A DNA stretch of 64,000 nucleotides from Anoxybacillus ayderensis (GCF_000833605.1 NZ_JXTG01000002.1:124001-188000), one strand, 5' to 3'; shown: positions 9,439 through 20,357, counted from the stretch's first letter. A program made the numbers and translations. Notes: generated by a model not told the origin, from the letters alone.

Positions 9439-10962
9439 CTAACGAAACAATTGGCGAAATTCATCTTTTTCAATTAAACGAAACGATTGTGCAAGAACGA
9501 GATAGATGACCGTCATGATGACGATGACAACAATCGTTTTCGTAAGCAATGAAAACGGCAAAATCGGAACGAGTATATGTCCAATTGCTGCAACAGAAAC
9601 GATAACGACGAAATGAGCAACATATTGTTTGACATATAAAGTAAGCGAAATCGCTTTAACGATTGTAGCAGCATGTAATAACGTGACAATCATGATGCCG
9701 ACCGTAATGGCTAGCGCAGCCCCCATAATGCCGAGCGACGGTTGTGAAGCGAGCCAAAAAATAAGCGCTGTTTTTACGACGGCACCGATGAGACTATTTG
9801 TCATCGCTTCTTTTGCTAAATCAAGCGCTTGCAATACAGCTTGCAACGGCCCTTGCAAGTAGTAAAAGATAAAAAACGGAGCCATGACTTTGACAAAGAT
9901 TGCTGCTTGATTAGCCCCATACATGAGGTGCATGATTTCTTCTGCTAATACGTACAACACGACAATGGACAATCCCCCAGCGAAAAGCGACAACCGTACC
10001 GCTTGATGTAACCGATATTCAATTAAACGATGTTGCTTTTGGGCAGCGGCTTCGCTAATTGCTGGAACGAGCGAAGTGGCGAGCGCGTATGTAATAAACG
10101 ATGGAAGCATTAAAAGGGGCAGTGCGTATCCGGTCAGCTCCCCATATTGTTTTGTCGCATGGGTTGCAGTGATGCCGGCGAGCGCTAAACTTTGTGCGAC
10201 GACGATCGGTTCAAAAAACCATGCAATCGATCCAATCATTCGGCTTCCGAGAGTTGGGACGGCGATGCGCATCAGCGAAGCAAACGTATCTTTCCCTTGT
10301 TTGACGTACGTAAAAAAACGATATCGAATGCGAATCGGCTTTTTTCGTTTAAACGTAATAAACAAATAAATAAGAGATACAAGCTCGCCAACGACGGCAG
10401 AAATCATCGCTCCCGCTGCGGCATATTCGATACCGTAAGGCAAAAAAGCGGTTGTAAAAGCAGCGATGAGCGTAATGCGTACCGCTTGTTCAAGCAATTG
10501 AGAATACGCATACGGTTTCATTTGCTGCCTTCCTTGAAAATAGCCACGTAAGACAGAAGAAACAGCGACAATCGGGACGACCGGTGCAATCGCAACGAGC
10601 GGATAATATACGCGCGCATCTGTAAATAACGTGTTAGAAAGAATTGGTGCAATGGCTAGTAGTGCTGGGAAAAAGATGAAACTTAAAACGACGGTAATAG
10701 ATAAAGATACAACTAATATTTTTTTCACTTTTCGTTTATCGCCTACCGCTTCCGCTTCAGCAACGAGCTTTGAAATGGCGACTGGGAGGCCGAACTGCGT
10801 AATTGTAATCGCTAATACGAGCGTCGGCACAGCCATCATATATAAACCTACCCCTTCTTCACCGATGAGACGAGCAACGACGATGCGATTAATAAAGCCA
10901 AGTATGCGCGTCAACAATCCAGCAACAATTAAAATTATCGTCCCTTTCAAAAATTTGGACAT
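9439..10962 (-). CDS. spoVB: SpoVB, MOP-superfamily polysaccharide flippase
   Basis: Integral membrane protein of about 14 helices in the MATE/MOP (MviN/Wzx-like) superfamily; SpoVB is needed for spore cortex synthesis and is thought to flip cell-wall lipid precursors. Signatures: KGTIILIVAGLLTRILGFINRI at the N terminus and GYFQGRQQMKPYAYSQLLEQ. The start at 10962 gives 507 residues and follows GGGAGG; a longer form from 10992 lacks that site. The gene converges on yrbG with stops touching and no terminator between. Confidence 0.9.
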   Translation of the reverse strand: MSKFLKGTIILIVAGLLTRILGFINRIVVARLIGEEGVGLYMMAVPTLVLAITITQFGLPVAISKLVAEAEAVGDKRKVKKILVVSLSITVVLSFIFFPALLAIAPILSNTLFTDARVYYPLVAIAPVVPIVAVSSVLRGYFQGRQQMKPYAYSQLLEQAVRITLIAAFTTAFLPYGIEYAAAGAMISAVVGELVSLIYLFITFKRKKPIRIRYRFFTYVKQGKDTFASLMRIAVPTLGSRMIGSIAWFFEPIVVAQSLALAGITATHATKQYGELTGYALPLLMLPSFITYALATSLVPAISEAAAQKQHRLIEYRLHQAVRLSLFAGGLSIVVLYVLAEEIMHLMYGANQAAIFVKVMAPFFIFYYLQGPLQAVLQALDLAKEAMTNSLIGAVVKTALIFWLASQPSLGIMGAALAITVGIMIVTLLHAATIVKAISLTLYVKQYVAHFVVIVSVAAIGHILVPILPFSLLTKTIVVIVIMTVIYLVLAQSFRLIEKDEFRQLFR

Positions 10963-11053
10963 GTTCCTCCCTACCTTCTCAAATGAGGTCATCTTTTATA
11001 CAATGAAATATATGCACATGTTGGCCAAGCATGACAAAATGGGGGAGACGAAT

Positions 11054-11326
11054 ATGGATCGCGAACAATTAATGCCAGCGTTACAAAGTAAAGTGGATGA
11101 GTTAAAGTTGCTCGGCTATGAACAAGCGACGATTGAAGACGTATGGAATTGTTTAATGATGAAAAAATGGAAAAAAAACAAAGAAGAAAAGCGTCTATTT
11201 GAGCTTGTGAACGACGTTTTATCATTGCGGGCAAGCGACTATATGGCGTATATTGTCACAAAGGAACAAAAGCACGATCGATGGTTTACGGAAGAAGGGT
11301 TTTCGGAGTTAGAACAATTGTTTTAA
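11054..11326 (+). CDS. comN: ComN-like post-transcriptional regulator (YrzD)
   Basis: 90 residues. Motifs LKLLGYEQATIEDVWNCLMMKKWKK and LFELVNDVLSLRASDYMAYIV are typical of the ComN/YrzD family, which in B. subtilis affects comE mRNA and interacts with the division-site protein DivIVA. ATG 11054 is chosen because GGGGGAG lies 8 bases upstream; the open frame continues further upstream only as antisense to spoVB. Position between spoVB and secDF matches B. subtilis. Confidence 0.85.
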   Translation: MDREQLMPALQSKVDELKLLGYEQATIEDVWNCLMMKKWKKNKEEKRLFELVNDVLSLRASDYMAYIVTKEQKHDRWFTEEGFSELEQLF

Positions 11327-11341
11327 TTGTTCGTTTGGAAA

Positions 11342-11370
11342 TTGACAGAAAGTGTACTGTCATTCATAAT
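11342..11370 (+). promoter_or_regulatory. secDF promoter with overlapping palindrome
   Basis: TTGACA (11342-11347), 17-base spacer, CATAAT (11365-11370): close to the SigA consensus. TGACAG (11343-11348) and CTGTCA (11357-11362) form a perfect inverted repeat that overlaps the -35 box and fills the spacer, so a repressor could bind here. No regulator is identified. Confidence 0.6.
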
Positions 11371-11387
11371 TTGTTTTGTTGGTAAAA

Positions 11388-11407
11388 ATTCTGGCAGCGT
11401 CCAGAAT
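11388..11407 (+). promoter_or_regulatory. Hairpin in the secDF 5' leader
   Basis: ATTCTGG (11388-11394) and CCAGAAT (11401-11407) form a perfect 7-bp stem with a 6-base loop, ending one or two bases before the GAGGAGG ribosome binding site. It could affect ribosome access or mRNA stability; effect unproven. Confidence 0.5.
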
Positions 11408-11421
11408 AGAGGAGGATTTTT

Positions 11422-13668
11422 ATGGTAAAACGTAGTCGCATCATTGCTTTTTTCCTTCTTGTCGTTTTACTAGGCGGCATGATGGGAACGACAGCAGAGA
11501 AAATTGTCAAAAATATTAAACTCGGCTTAGACTTGCAAGGTGGTTTTGAAATTTTATACGAAGTGAAGCCGACAAAAGAAGGAGAAAAAATTACGAAAGA
11601 TGTATTGCTTAGCACGGTAAGCGCATTAAATAAACGCATTAACGTGCTTGGCGTAAGCGAACCGCGCATTGATGTAGAAGGAAACGATCGCATTCGCGTT
11701 CAGTTAGCAGGGGTAAAAGATCAAAATAAAGCGCGCGAAATTTTATCTACAGAGGCGAAATTAACGTTTCGCGACGTGCATGATAACGTATTGATGGATG
11801 GAAGCGACCTCGTTGAAGGAGGCGCGAAACAAACGTTTGATGATAAAGGAAAACCGAGCGTTGCGATTCAATTAAAAGATGCAAACAAATTTAAAGAAGT
11901 GACACAAAAAGTATTAAGCATGGCACCAAATAATGTGCTCGTCATTTGGCTTGATTTTGAGGAAGGCGTTGACTCATACGCAAAAGAAGTAGGAAAAGAG
12001 CATCCGAAATTTATTTCGGCCGCCCAAGTCAATGAAGTGTTCAACCAGACGGACGTTTCTATCGTTGGAAACTTTACCGTTGAAGAAGCGAAACAATTAG
12101 CCGATTTACTAAATGCAGGGGCTCTTCCTGTGGAATTAAAAGAAATTTATTCAACATCAGTAGGTGCACAGTTTGGGGAACAAGCATTACAAAAAACGAT
12201 TTTTGCAGGAATCATTGGTATTGCGCTCGTCTTTTTATTTATGCTCGTTTTTTATCGCTTGCCTGGGATTGTTGCAGTCGTCACATTAAGCGTATATATT
12301 TACCTTATTTTGCTCGTCTTTGATTGGATGAACGGTGTGCTAACGCTACCGGGAATTGCTGCGCTCATTCTTGGGGTTGGGATGGCAGTCGATGCAAATA
12401 TTATTACATACGAGCGAATAAAAGATGAATTAAAGCTCGGAAAATCGCTTATGTCAGCGTACCGCATCGGAAATCGTGGTTCTTTTGGAACGATTTTGGA
12501 CGCGAACATTACAACGATCATTGCTGGCGTTGTTTTGTTTGTATACGGGACGAGCTCTGTAAAAGGATTTGCAACGATGCTCATCATTAGCATTTTAGCG
12601 AGCTTTATTACAGCAGTATATGGTACTCGTCTTCTGCTCGGCTTGCTCGTGAAGAGCCGCTTATTCGATAAAAAACCGCATTATTTTGGCGTCAATTCGA
12701 AAGATATATTAGATATTGCGAAAGTAACAGATGATACAGACGTTCCGACAAAATTTGCACGTCTTGATTTTGTTAAACGAAGCAAACTATTTTTCATGAT
12801 TTCAGGAGCGATGGTCGTTATTGGACTCGTGTTATTATTGACCGCTAAATTAAATTTAGGCATTGATTTTTCAAGCGGAACGCGCGTCGATTTAATGAGT
12901 GAAAAACCGCTCACAACAGAAGAAGTGAAGAGAGAATTAAGTGAATTACGTCTTAAGCCGAAAGATGTTGTTCTGTCAGGCAACAACAACGAGATGGCGA
13001 TTGTACGTTTTCTCGGCGTACTTGATCAAAAAGAAATTTCACAGTTGAAATCGCATTTTAAAGAAAAATATGGCATCGAGCCAAACGTAAGCACGGTATC
13101 GCCAACGGTCGGAAAAGAACTAGCGCGCAATGCGTTTATTTCTGTACTCATTGCGTCGATCGGGATCATTATTTACGTTACCGTTCGCTTTGAGATGTAT
13201 ATGGCGATTGCGGCCATTGTTGCGCTATTGCACGATGCGTTTTTCATCATTGCTTTCTTTAGTTTGACGCGTTTAGAAGTCGACTTAACGTTTATTGCCG
13301 CTGTGTTAACGATCGTCGGTTATTCGATTAATGATACTATCGTGACGTTTGACCGCATTCGTTATTTAATGAAAAAGCGGACAGTAAAAACGGTCGATGA
13401 TTTAAAAGATGTCGTCAACAAAGCATTGCAACAAACATTTGGTCGTTCAATTAATACGGTATTAACCGTCGTGTTTACCGTTGTCGCCCTTTTATTGTTC
13501 GGTAGTGAAGCGATTCGCAATTTCTCATTTGCGTTGCTTGCTGGCTTAATTTCCGGCACATATTCTTCGCTCTTTATCGCGGCACAATTATGGCTCATTT
13601 GGAAATCGAAACAATTGAAAAAAGGAAAGCAAAAACGCGAACAGTGGGAAGCAGAACCGGAAGTATAA
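11422..13668 (+). CDS. secDF: Fused protein translocase subunits SecD-SecF
   Basis: 748 residues joining SecD and SecF in one chain, as in Bacillus. The SecD half (1-440) has an N-terminal membrane helix, the GLDLQGGFEILYEV strand, the large extracytoplasmic P1 domain and five more helices (GVGMAVDANIITYERIKDEL). The SecF half (about 450-748) repeats the pattern with GIDFSSGTRVD and GYSINDTIVTFDRIRY. Uses the proton gradient to help protein export through SecYEG with YajC. AGAGGAGGA upstream of ATG. A good promoter and a hairpin precede it; a terminator follows. Confidence 0.96.
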   Translation: MVKRSRIIAFFLLVVLLGGMMGTTAEKIVKNIKLGLDLQGGFEILYEVKPTKEGEKITKDVLLSTVSALNKRINVLGVSEPRIDVEGNDRIRVQLAGVKDQNKAREILSTEAKLTFRDVHDNVLMDGSDLVEGGAKQTFDDKGKPSVAIQLKDANKFKEVTQKVLSMAPNNVLVIWLDFEEGVDSYAKEVGKEHPKFISAAQVNEVFNQTDVSIVGNFTVEEAKQLADLLNAGALPVELKEIYSTSVGAQFGEQALQKTIFAGIIGIALVFLFMLVFYRLPGIVAVVTLSVYIYLILLVFDWMNGVLTLPGIAALILGVGMAVDANIITYERIKDELKLGKSLMSAYRIGNRGSFGTILDANITTIIAGVVLFVYGTSSVKGFATMLIISILASFITAVYGTRLLLGLLVKSRLFDKKPHYFGVNSKDILDIAKVTDDTDVPTKFARLDFVKRSKLFFMISGAMVVIGLVLLLTAKLNLGIDFSSGTRVDLMSEKPLTTEEVKRELSELRLKPKDVVLSGNNNEMAIVRFLGVLDQKEISQLKSHFKEKYGIEPNVSTVSPTVGKELARNAFISVLIASIGIIIYVTVRFEMYMAIAAIVALLHDAFFIIAFFSLTRLEVDLTFIAAVLTIVGYSINDTIVTFDRIRYLMKKRTVKTVDDLKDVVNKALQQTFGRSINTVLTVVFTVVALLLFGSEAIRNFSFALLAGLISGTYSSLFIAAQLWLIWKSKQLKKGKQKREQWEAEPEV

Positions 13669-13696
13669 ACGTCGTGGCGCATGCCGCGACGTTTTT
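13668..13696 (+). terminator. Rho-independent terminator after secDF
   Basis: AACGTCGTGGC (13668-13678) pairs with GCCGCGACGTT (13683-13693) with one T-G wobble, loop GCAT, then a T-run. Confidence 0.88.
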
Positions 13697-13751
13697 TCGT
13701 GAAGTGAATAGGATACACTAAAAAAAACAAAAGAGAAAGGGAGCGAATGGG

Positions 13752-14654
13752 GTGAATGAACAAACGCGTTTTCAACAAGCTCAATTTGCCGCTATGGTTG
13801 GTGTTGTCGGCAACATTATTCTGGCGGTAATTAAAGGGTGGATCGGAATGATCGCAAACAGTAAGGCACTTATTGCCGATGCGGTACATTCCGCATCTGA
13901 TGTGGCAGGATCATTTGCCGTATGGATTGGCTTGCGTGCGGCGAAGCAGCCGCCGGATGACGATCATCCGTATGGACACGGGAAGGCCGAATCAATTGCT
14001 GCCATTATTGTCGCGGTTTTGCTTTTTCTCGTCGGAATAGAAATTGGAACATCTTCTTTTTCTTCATTTTTTCATCCGATTGAACCGCCGAAAATGATTG
14101 CTGTATATGCCGTTATTTTATCGATCGTCGTGAAAGAAGCGATGTTTCGCTACAAGTATGCGTTAGGGAAAAAAATTAAAAGCGATGCCATTATCGTGAA
14201 CGCGTATGAACATCGTTCAGACGTTTTTTCGTCGCTTGCAGCTCTCATCGGCATCGTCGCAGCGATCGTTGGACAAAAAACGGACATCGATTGGCTTATT
14301 TACGCTGACCCTGTCGCTGGATTGTTTGTTTCACTTCTCGTCTTAAAAATGGCGTGGAAGTTAGGAGCGGAATCGATTCATCATGCGCTTGACCACGTGT
14401 GGCATGAGGAAGAAACGATGAGTTTGCGCGAAGCCGTTTTGTCATTTTCAGAAGTGAAGCGCATTGACTCGCTTTATGCTCGTCAACATGGTCATTATGT
14501 TGTTGTTGACTTAAAAATTGCTGTGTCGCCACATTTAACGGTTTTAGAGGCGCATGATATCGGAAAAAAAGTGAAAGAAAAGTTATTGTCATTTCCACAA
14601 GTGCATAATGTGATGGTGCATATTAATCCATACGATGAATCAATTGCCCCTTAG
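13752..14654 (+). CDS. Cation diffusion facilitator family metal exporter
   Basis: 300 residues: six predicted membrane helices, then a C-terminal cytosolic domain (from about 210). In helix 2, DAVHSASD supplies H46 and D50, the usual metal-site pair; DDDHPYGHGKAESIA follows in the loop. In helix 5 the motif reads EHRSD, with Glu where many zinc transporters have His or Asp, so metal preference (Zn, Fe or Mn) cannot be assigned. GTG start; AAAGGGA lies about 10 bases upstream. The neighbours give no hint of a dedicated metal regulator. Confidence 0.88.
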   Translation: MNEQTRFQQAQFAAMVGVVGNIILAVIKGWIGMIANSKALIADAVHSASDVAGSFAVWIGLRAAKQPPDDDHPYGHGKAESIAAIIVAVLLFLVGIEIGTSSFSSFFHPIEPPKMIAVYAVILSIVVKEAMFRYKYALGKKIKSDAIIVNAYEHRSDVFSSLAALIGIVAAIVGQKTDIDWLIYADPVAGLFVSLLVLKMAWKLGAESIHHALDHVWHEEETMSLREAVLSFSEVKRIDSLYARQHGHYVVVDLKIAVSPHLTVLEAHDIGKKVKEKLLSFPQVHNVMVHINPYDESIAP

Positions 14655-14695
14655 CCTATTGTTTTGTATAATAAAAAGGTTGAGGGGTGAATGAC

Positions 14696-17056
14696 ATGTT
14701 AGCATCGAAAACCCGCTGGAACATGAAACAAGTAAACGAACAGCAAGTGCAAATGATTGCGCAAGCGTTACATATAGCTCCGCTCGTTGCTACATTGCTC
14801 GTCAGCCGCGGCTACGATACCGTTGAAGCCGCTCGTTCTTTTTTTGAGCAAAAGCAATCGTTTCACTCGCCATTTTTGTTAAACGATATGGAAAAAGCGG
14901 TTGAGCGAATAGAGAAAGCGATTACAAACGGTGAACATATTCTCGTTTTTGGCGATTATGATGCCGATGGGGTAAGTAGCACAGTCGTGATGGTAAGTGC
15001 GTTACGGGAAAAAGGAGCGAATGTTTCCTTTTACATTCCGAACCGCTTTTTAGAAGGATACGGTCCGAATGAACAAGCGTTTCGACTTGCGAAAGAACAA
15101 GGTGTCTCACTAATTATTACAGTCGATACAGGCATTTCCGCTTTGCATGAAGCGAACGTAGCAAAACAGCTTGGCATCGATTTAATTATTACCGATCATC
15201 ACGAACCGGGTCCTGTGCTTCCTGAATCGTATGCGACGATCCATCCGAAAATTAGTCCAAATTATCCGTTTAAACATTTAGCCGGCGTCGGTGTAGCATT
15301 TAAACTCGCCCATGCGCTTATCGGGCGCGTGCCGTATGAATGGCTGGACGTCGTCGCGATCGGGACGATCGCCGATCTCGTTCCGCTTCAAGATGAAAAT
15401 CACTTATTTGCTCGGCTAGGCATTGAACAATTTCGGCAAACGAACCGCCTCGGCTTACAGGCGCTTTGTAAACAATGTGGCGTATCTCATACGGCGGTGA
15501 CAGAAGATACGATTGCGTTTATGATCGGTCCACGTATTAATGCGGCCGGACGTCTCGATTGCGCCGATCCTGCTGTGCAGTTGTTGTTGACGACAGATGT
15601 GCATGAGGCGGACATGCTCGCTGAACAAATTGATATGATGAATCGCGAGCGTCAACAACTTGTAAACGACATAACAGAAGAAGCGATTCAACTCGTTGAA
15701 CAACATTATGCCGACGACCGCGTGTTAGTTGTAGCGAAAGAAGGATGGAATGTCGGCGTCATTGGCATTGTTGCCTCCCGATTAGTGGAACGATTTTACC
15801 GCCCGACGATCGTTTTAAGTATAGATCAAGAAAAGGGAGTTGCGAAAGGATCAGCGCGCAGCATTGAGGGGTTCGATTTATTTGCCAATTTGTCAAACTG
15901 CCGCGACATTTTACCGCATTTTGGTGGACATCCGATGGCTGCGGGGATGACGCTTTCTTTACATGATGTACATGAATTACGTCACCGTCTAAACGAGGCG
16001 GCGAAGCAACAGCTAACTCCTGAACATTTCGTTCCTGTCACGCATGTCGATGTATGTTGTTCGATCTCGGACGTTTCACTTGAATTAATTGAACAAATGA
16101 ATCGGCTTGCACCGTTTGGCATGGGGAATCCGAAACCGCGTGTTCTTCTCGAACGTGTGCAGCTTGATACGTTACGAAAAATTGGAACAGATCAAAGTCA
16201 TTTGAAGCTGTTGTTAGTTGAAGATGGAAAAACGTTAGAAGCGATCGGATTTGGCTTTGGACATATTGGCGATGAAATTGCACCGAACGCTCGTCTTTCT
16301 GTCGTGGGAGAGCTGTCTATTAACGAATGGAATAACTTTCGCAAACCGCAATTAATGATTCAAGATATAGCTGTCAATGAGTGGCAGCTGTTTGATGTCC
16401 GTCATATTCGTCATCCGAGCAAGTTCATGGCATCGCTTCCGAAAGAAAAGCGGTTGTTTATTGCTTTTCATCGCGACACTGCAGATACGTTGCAATTGTC
16501 CGCATACGCGAATGAAATTGTTTATGTGCAAAGCGAACAAGAAGCGGCGATCGATGTGAGTGGAAAGTATGTCGTCCTTCTTGACTTACCTCCGTCGCAA
16601 CAAATCGTTAAAGTTTTATTAAGTTGTAGTTTACCTGAACGCATTTATGCGTTATTCTATCAAAGGGAGAGTCACTTCTTCAGCGTGTTGCCGACGCGCG
16701 AACATTTTAAGTGGCTGTATTCTTTTTTGCATAAGCGTAGCCCGTTTGATGTGCGGCGTTACGCAGACGATTTAGCTCGCTCGCGCGGATGGACGAAAGA
16801 AACGATTTTGTTTATGATTCAAGTGTTTAGAGAGCTTGGTTTCATTACAGTCGAAAACGGGATCGTTTCTTTAGCACGTAATGTACAAAAGCGGGATTTA
16901 ACGGAATCACCGTCTTACCGGCTGAAACAAGCGCAAGCAGAGCTTGAACATATGTTTTTATATTCATCTTATGCCCAACTAAAACGTTGGTTTGATTCAT
17001 TGTATGAGGAGGAAAAAGTCAATGGATTTAAAACAATACGTCACGATTGTTCCTGA
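14696..17056 (+). CDS. recJ: Single-stranded-DNA exonuclease RecJ
   Basis: 786 residues. 5'-3' ssDNA exonuclease in recombination and mismatch repair. DHH phosphoesterase motifs: DYDADG (87-92), VDTG (143-146), DHH (167-169), then the DHHA1 region with [12 protein letters not shown] long C-terminal extension typical of Bacillus RecJ follows. ATG 14696 lies 9 bases after GAGG; in-frame GTG 14687 is an alternative. The last 35 bases overlap the start of apt, and the apt ribosome binding site lies inside recJ. Confidence 0.95.
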   Translation: MLASKTRWNMKQVNEQQVQMIAQALHIAPLVATLLVSRGYDTVEAARSFFEQKQSFHSPFLLNDMEKAVERIEKAITNGEHILVFGDYDADGVSSTVVMVSALREKGANVSFYIPNRFLEGYGPNEQAFRLAKEQGVSLIITVDTGISALHEANVAKQLGIDLIITDHHEPGPVLPESYATIHPKISPNYPFKHLAGVGVAFKLAHALIGRVPYEWLDVVAIGTIADLVPLQDENHLFARLGIEQFRQTNRLGLQALCKQCGVSHTAVTEDTIAFMIGPRINAAGRLDCADPAVQLLLTTDVHEADMLAEQIDMMNRERQQLVNDITEEAIQLVEQHYADDRVLVVAKEGWNVGVIGIVASRLVERFYRPTIVLSIDQEKGVAKGSARSIEGFDLFANLSNCRDILPHFGGHPMAAGMTLSLHDVHELRHRLNEAAKQQLTPEHFVPVTHVDVCCSISDVSLELIEQMNRLAPFGMGNPKPRVLLERVQLDTLRKIGTDQSHLKLLLVEDGKTLEAIGFGFGHIGDEIAPNARLSVVGELSINEWNNFRKPQLMIQDIAVNEWQLFDVRHIRHPSKFMASLPKEKRLFIAFHRDTADTLQLSAYANEIVYVQSEQEAAIDVSGKYVVLLDLPPSQQIVKVLLSCSLPERIYALFYQRESHFFSVLPTREHFKWLYSFLHKRSPFDVRRYADDLARSRGWTKETILFMIQVFRELGFITVENGIVSLARNVQKRDLTESPSYRLKQAQAELEHMFLYSSYAQLKRWFDSLYEEEKVNGFKTIRHDCS

Positions 17057-17534
17057 TTTCCCAAAACCAGGTATTCAATTTAAAGATATTACAACGATTA
17101 TGGATAAAGGGGAAGTATATAAATACGCGACGGATCAAATCGTCAATTATGCACGAGAAAAGAAAATTGATGTCGTCGTTGGACCAGAGGCGCGCGGATT
17201 TATTATCGGCTGCCCGGTTGCTTACGCGCTCGGTGTTGGATTTGTTCCTGTTCGGAAAGAAGGAAAACTACCTCGCGAAGTCATTCGCGTGGAATATGGC
17301 TTAGAGTACGGCAAGGACGTATTAACGATGCATAAAGACGCGATTAAGCCAGGGCAACGCGTTCTCATTACAGACGATTTATTAGCGACAGGTGGAACGA
17401 TTGAAGCAACGATTAAGCTCGTTGAACAACTTGGCGGCGTTGTCGCAGGTATTGCGTTTTTAATTGAATTAACGTATTTAGAAGGTCGCGAGAAGTTAAA
17501 AGGATACGATATTTTAACGTTAATGCAATTTTAA
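17022..17534 (+). CDS. apt: Adenine phosphoribosyltransferase
   Basis: Salvages adenine to AMP using PRPP. 170 residues with the signature start [19 protein letters not shown] and the PRPP loop [16 protein letters not shown]. The ATG at 17022 follows AGGAGG by 9 bases, both inside the 3' end of recJ. The recJ-apt-relA order is conserved in Bacillaceae, placing a purine salvage gene directly before the (p)ppGpp enzyme. Confidence 0.97.
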   Translation: MDLKQYVTIVPDFPKPGIQFKDITTIMDKGEVYKYATDQIVNYAREKKIDVVVGPEARGFIIGCPVAYALGVGFVPVRKEGKLPREVIRVEYGLEYGKDVLTMHKDAIKPGQRVLITDDLLATGGTIEATIKLVEQLGGVVAGIAFLIELTYLEGREKLKGYDILTLMQF

Positions 17535-17538
17535 GGAA

Positions 17539-17563
17539 GGAGGGGCAAAACGCTCCTCTTTTT
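17539..17563 (+). terminator. Terminator after apt
   Basis: GGAGGGGC (17539-17546) pairs with GCTCCTC (17552-17558) with one G-T wobble, loop AAAAC, then five T. Confidence 0.7.
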
Positions 17564-17640
17564 CACATCGTTGCTCTTTACATTTAAAAAAATTTTCATG
17601 ATAATATTGTCAATACGTTTAAAATAAAAAAGGTGATTGC

Positions 17641-19839
17641 ATGGCAAATGAACAAGTATTAACGGCGGAACAAGTCATTGAAAAGGCGAGCCGTTATTTG
17701 TCGAAAGACGACGTACAGTTTATCGAACGGGCATATGAGTTTGCGAAAGAAGCGCATCGCGAGCAATACCGAAAGTCTGGAGAACCGTACATTATTCATC
17801 CGATTCAAGTGGCGGGTATTTTAGTCGATTTGGAAATGGATCCTGCAACAATTGCGGCGGGATTTTTACATGATGTTGTGGAAGATACAGCTGTGACGAA
17901 AGAAGATTTAGAAAAAGAGTTTGGCAAAGAAGTAGCGATGCTCGTTGATGGCGTGACGAAGCTTGGGAAAATTAAATATAAATCACATGAAGAACAGCAA
18001 GCGGAAAACCATCGAAAAATGTTTTTAGCAATGGCGCAAGATATACGGGTAATTTTAATTAAGTTAGCGGACCGTTTGCACAATATGCGCACGTTAAAAC
18101 ATTTGCCGTTAGAAAAGCAGCGCCGTATCGCAAATGAGACGCTTGAAATTTTCGCACCGCTTGCGCATCGTCTCGGAATTTCAAAAATTAAATGGGAGCT
18201 CGAAGATACAGCGCTCCGCTATTTAAATCCACAACAATATTATCGGATTGTCAACTTAATGAAAAAAAAGCGTGCAGAACGTGAGCAATATTTAGAAGAA
18301 GTCATTCGAGAAATGCGCGAACGGTTAAACGAAGTCGGCATTGAAGCTGAAATTTCTGGACGTCCGAAGCATATTTATAGCATTTATCGAAAAATGGTTT
18401 TGCAAAATAAACAATTTAACGAAATTTATGATTTGCTTGCTGTGCGCATTATCGTTGAAAGCATTAAAGACTGTTATGCGGTTCTTGGCATCATTCATAC
18501 ATGTTGGAAGCCGATGCCAGGTCGCTTTAAAGATTATATTGCCATGCCGAAGCCGAATATGTATCAATCGCTTCATACGACGGTTGTCGGCCCAAAAGGT
18601 GAGCCGCTTGAAGTGCAAATTCGGACGTTTGACATGCATCATATTGCGGAATTTGGAATTGCTGCCCATTGGGCATACAAAGAAGGAAAGACGATTCGCC
18701 CAAATACGTTTGAAGAAAAACTATCATGGTTTCGTGAAATTGTCGAATGGCAAAACGAAACGAACAACGCGGAAGAGTTTGTAGAGACGTTGAAGATGGA
18801 TTTATTTTCCGACATGGTGTTCGTTTTTACACCAAAAGGCGACGTCATTGAACTTCCAGCTGGTTCGGTGCCGATTGATTTTGCATATCGCATTCATTCA
18901 GAAATCGGAAATAAAACGATCGGTGCAAAAGTAAACGGAAAAATGGTGCCGCTCGATCATCCGCTTCAAACGGGAGATATTGTTGAAATTTTAACGTCTA
19001 ACCATTCATACGGTCCAAGTCAAGACTGGTTAAAAATTGCGCAAACGTCGCATGCAAAAAATAAAATTCGACAATTTTTCAAAAAACAACGCCGCGAAGA
19101 AAATGTTGAAAAAGGAAAAGAGCTCGTTGAAAAAGAAATTCGCAACATGGGTTTTGACGTAAAAGAAGTGCTTACTGCAGAAAACACGAAACGTGTTGCG
19201 GAAAAATTTAATTTCGCCAGCGAAGAAGACATGTATGCCGCTGTTGGCTATAACGGCATTACCGCTGCTCAAGTGGCTCACCGCTTAACAGAAAAATGGC
19301 GCAAACAACGCGACTTAGAAGAGCAAGCGAAACGCCTGTCGGACATGCTGCAAGAAGCAAAAACGATTGCACCGATGAAAAAGCGCGATTTTGGCGTATG
19401 CGTCGAAGGTGTGGACAATTTGCTCATTCGTTTGTCGCGCTGTTGCAATCCGGTTCCGGGCGATGAAATTATCGGTTTTATTACAAAAGGGCGTGGCGTT
19501 TCCGTGCATCGTGCCGATTGTCCGAATGTACTTGCAGAAGAAGCAAAAGAGCGGCTCATTCCTGTTCAATGGGAGAGCAGTGCAAATTGTCAACGAGAAT
19601 ATACAGTCGATATCGAAATTACTGGTTACGATCGACGCGGCTTGCTTAATGAAGTATTGCAAGCTGTAAATGAAACGAAAACGAATATTTCGGCTGTATC
19701 TGGGAGAACAGATCATCGAAATAAAATGGCGACGATTCATATGACGATTTTTATTCATAACGTAAGCCATTTACAAAAAGTTGTTGAGCGCATTAAACAA
19801 ATTCCAGATATTTATTCAGTGAGACGGATAATGAACTAG
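17641..19839 (+). CDS. relA: Bifunctional (p)ppGpp synthetase/hydrolase Rel
   Basis: Makes and degrades the stringent-response alarmone on starved ribosomes. 732 residues with all four domains: HD hydrolase (H53, HD at 77-78, [10 protein letters not shown]), synthetase ([28 protein letters not shown]), TGS ([23 protein letters not shown]), and a C-terminal zinc-finger/ACT region ([30 protein letters not shown]). The intact HD motif indicates a dual-function enzyme. dtd follows 14 bases later, as in B. subtilis. Confidence 0.97.
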   Translation: MANEQVLTAEQVIEKASRYLSKDDVQFIERAYEFAKEAHREQYRKSGEPYIIHPIQVAGILVDLEMDPATIAAGFLHDVVEDTAVTKEDLEKEFGKEVAMLVDGVTKLGKIKYKSHEEQQAENHRKMFLAMAQDIRVILIKLADRLHNMRTLKHLPLEKQRRIANETLEIFAPLAHRLGISKIKWELEDTALRYLNPQQYYRIVNLMKKKRAEREQYLEEVIREMRERLNEVGIEAEISGRPKHIYSIYRKMVLQNKQFNEIYDLLAVRIIVESIKDCYAVLGIIHTCWKPMPGRFKDYIAMPKPNMYQSLHTTVVGPKGEPLEVQIRTFDMHHIAEFGIAAHWAYKEGKTIRPNTFEEKLSWFREIVEWQNETNNAEEFVETLKMDLFSDMVFVFTPKGDVIELPAGSVPIDFAYRIHSEIGNKTIGAKVNGKMVPLDHPLQTGDIVEILTSNHSYGPSQDWLKIAQTSHAKNKIRQFFKKQRREENVEKGKELVEKEIRNMGFDVKEVLTAENTKRVAEKFNFASEEDMYAAVGYNGITAAQVAHRLTEKWRKQRDLEEQAKRLSDMLQEAKTIAPMKKRDFGVCVEGVDNLLIRLSRCCNPVPGDEIIGFITKGRGVSVHRADCPNVLAEEAKERLIPVQWESSANCQREYTVDIEITGYDRRGLLNEVLQAVNETKTNISAVSGRTDHRNKMATIHMTIFIHNVSHLQKVVERIKQIPDIYSVRRIMN

Positions 19840-19853
19840 AAAGGGTTGTCGGA

Positions 19854-20294
19854 ATGAGAGTTGTCGTTCAGCGCGCAAAAGATGCAAAAGTCACAGTAGC
19901 TGGCGAAGTCGTTGGGGAAATTGATTTTGGGCTTGTGTTGCTAGTTGGTATTACTCATGATGATACAGAGGAAGATGCGGCGTTTGTTGCAGACAAAATT
20001 GCTCATTTGCGCATATTTGAAGATGAGCATGGAAAAATGAACGTGTCGCTTTTAGATGTTGGTGGGTCAATTTTATCCATCTCGCAATTTACGCTGTACG
20101 GGGACTGTCGGAAAGGAAGAAGACCAAACTTTATGGACGCAGCTAGACCGGAACATGCGAAACAAATGTATGAAGCGTTGAATGAGCAACTGCGTCAAAA
20201 AGGGATTCGTGTGGAAACAGGCGTATTTGGTGCGATGATGGATGTGACGTTAACGAACGTCGGACCGGTGACGCTCATCGTGGAAAGCAAATAA
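19854..20294 (+). CDS. dtd: D-aminoacyl-tRNA deacylase
   Basis: Removes D-amino acids (and misattached glycine) from tRNA. 146 residues, full length, with both active-site motifs: SQFTLYGD and the C-terminal TNVGPVTLI, which carries the cross-subunit Gly-cisPro element. Probably co-transcribed with relA. Confidence 0.96.
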   Translation: MRVVVQRAKDAKVTVAGEVVGEIDFGLVLLVGITHDDTEEDAAFVADKIAHLRIFEDEHGKMNVSLLDVGGSILSISQFTLYGDCRKGRRPNFMDAARPEHAKQMYEALNEQLRQKGIRVETGVFGAMMDVTLTNVGPVTLIVESK

Positions 20295-20330
20295 AAACCG
20301 CGCTCGCATATGGACGAGCTCGGTTTTTTT
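20294..20330 (+). terminator. Terminator after dtd
   Basis: AAACCGCGCTCG pairs with CGAGCTCGGTTT with one internal mismatch and is followed by a run of T. Confidence 0.85.
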
Positions 20331-20357
20331 ACAAGATAAGAAAGTATAAAATTTCAG

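Noticed and set aside
10631-11053. Upstream extension of the comN reading frame
   Set aside because: It runs antisense through spoVB and has no start signal; the strong site before ATG 11054 and the family length fit the shorter protein.
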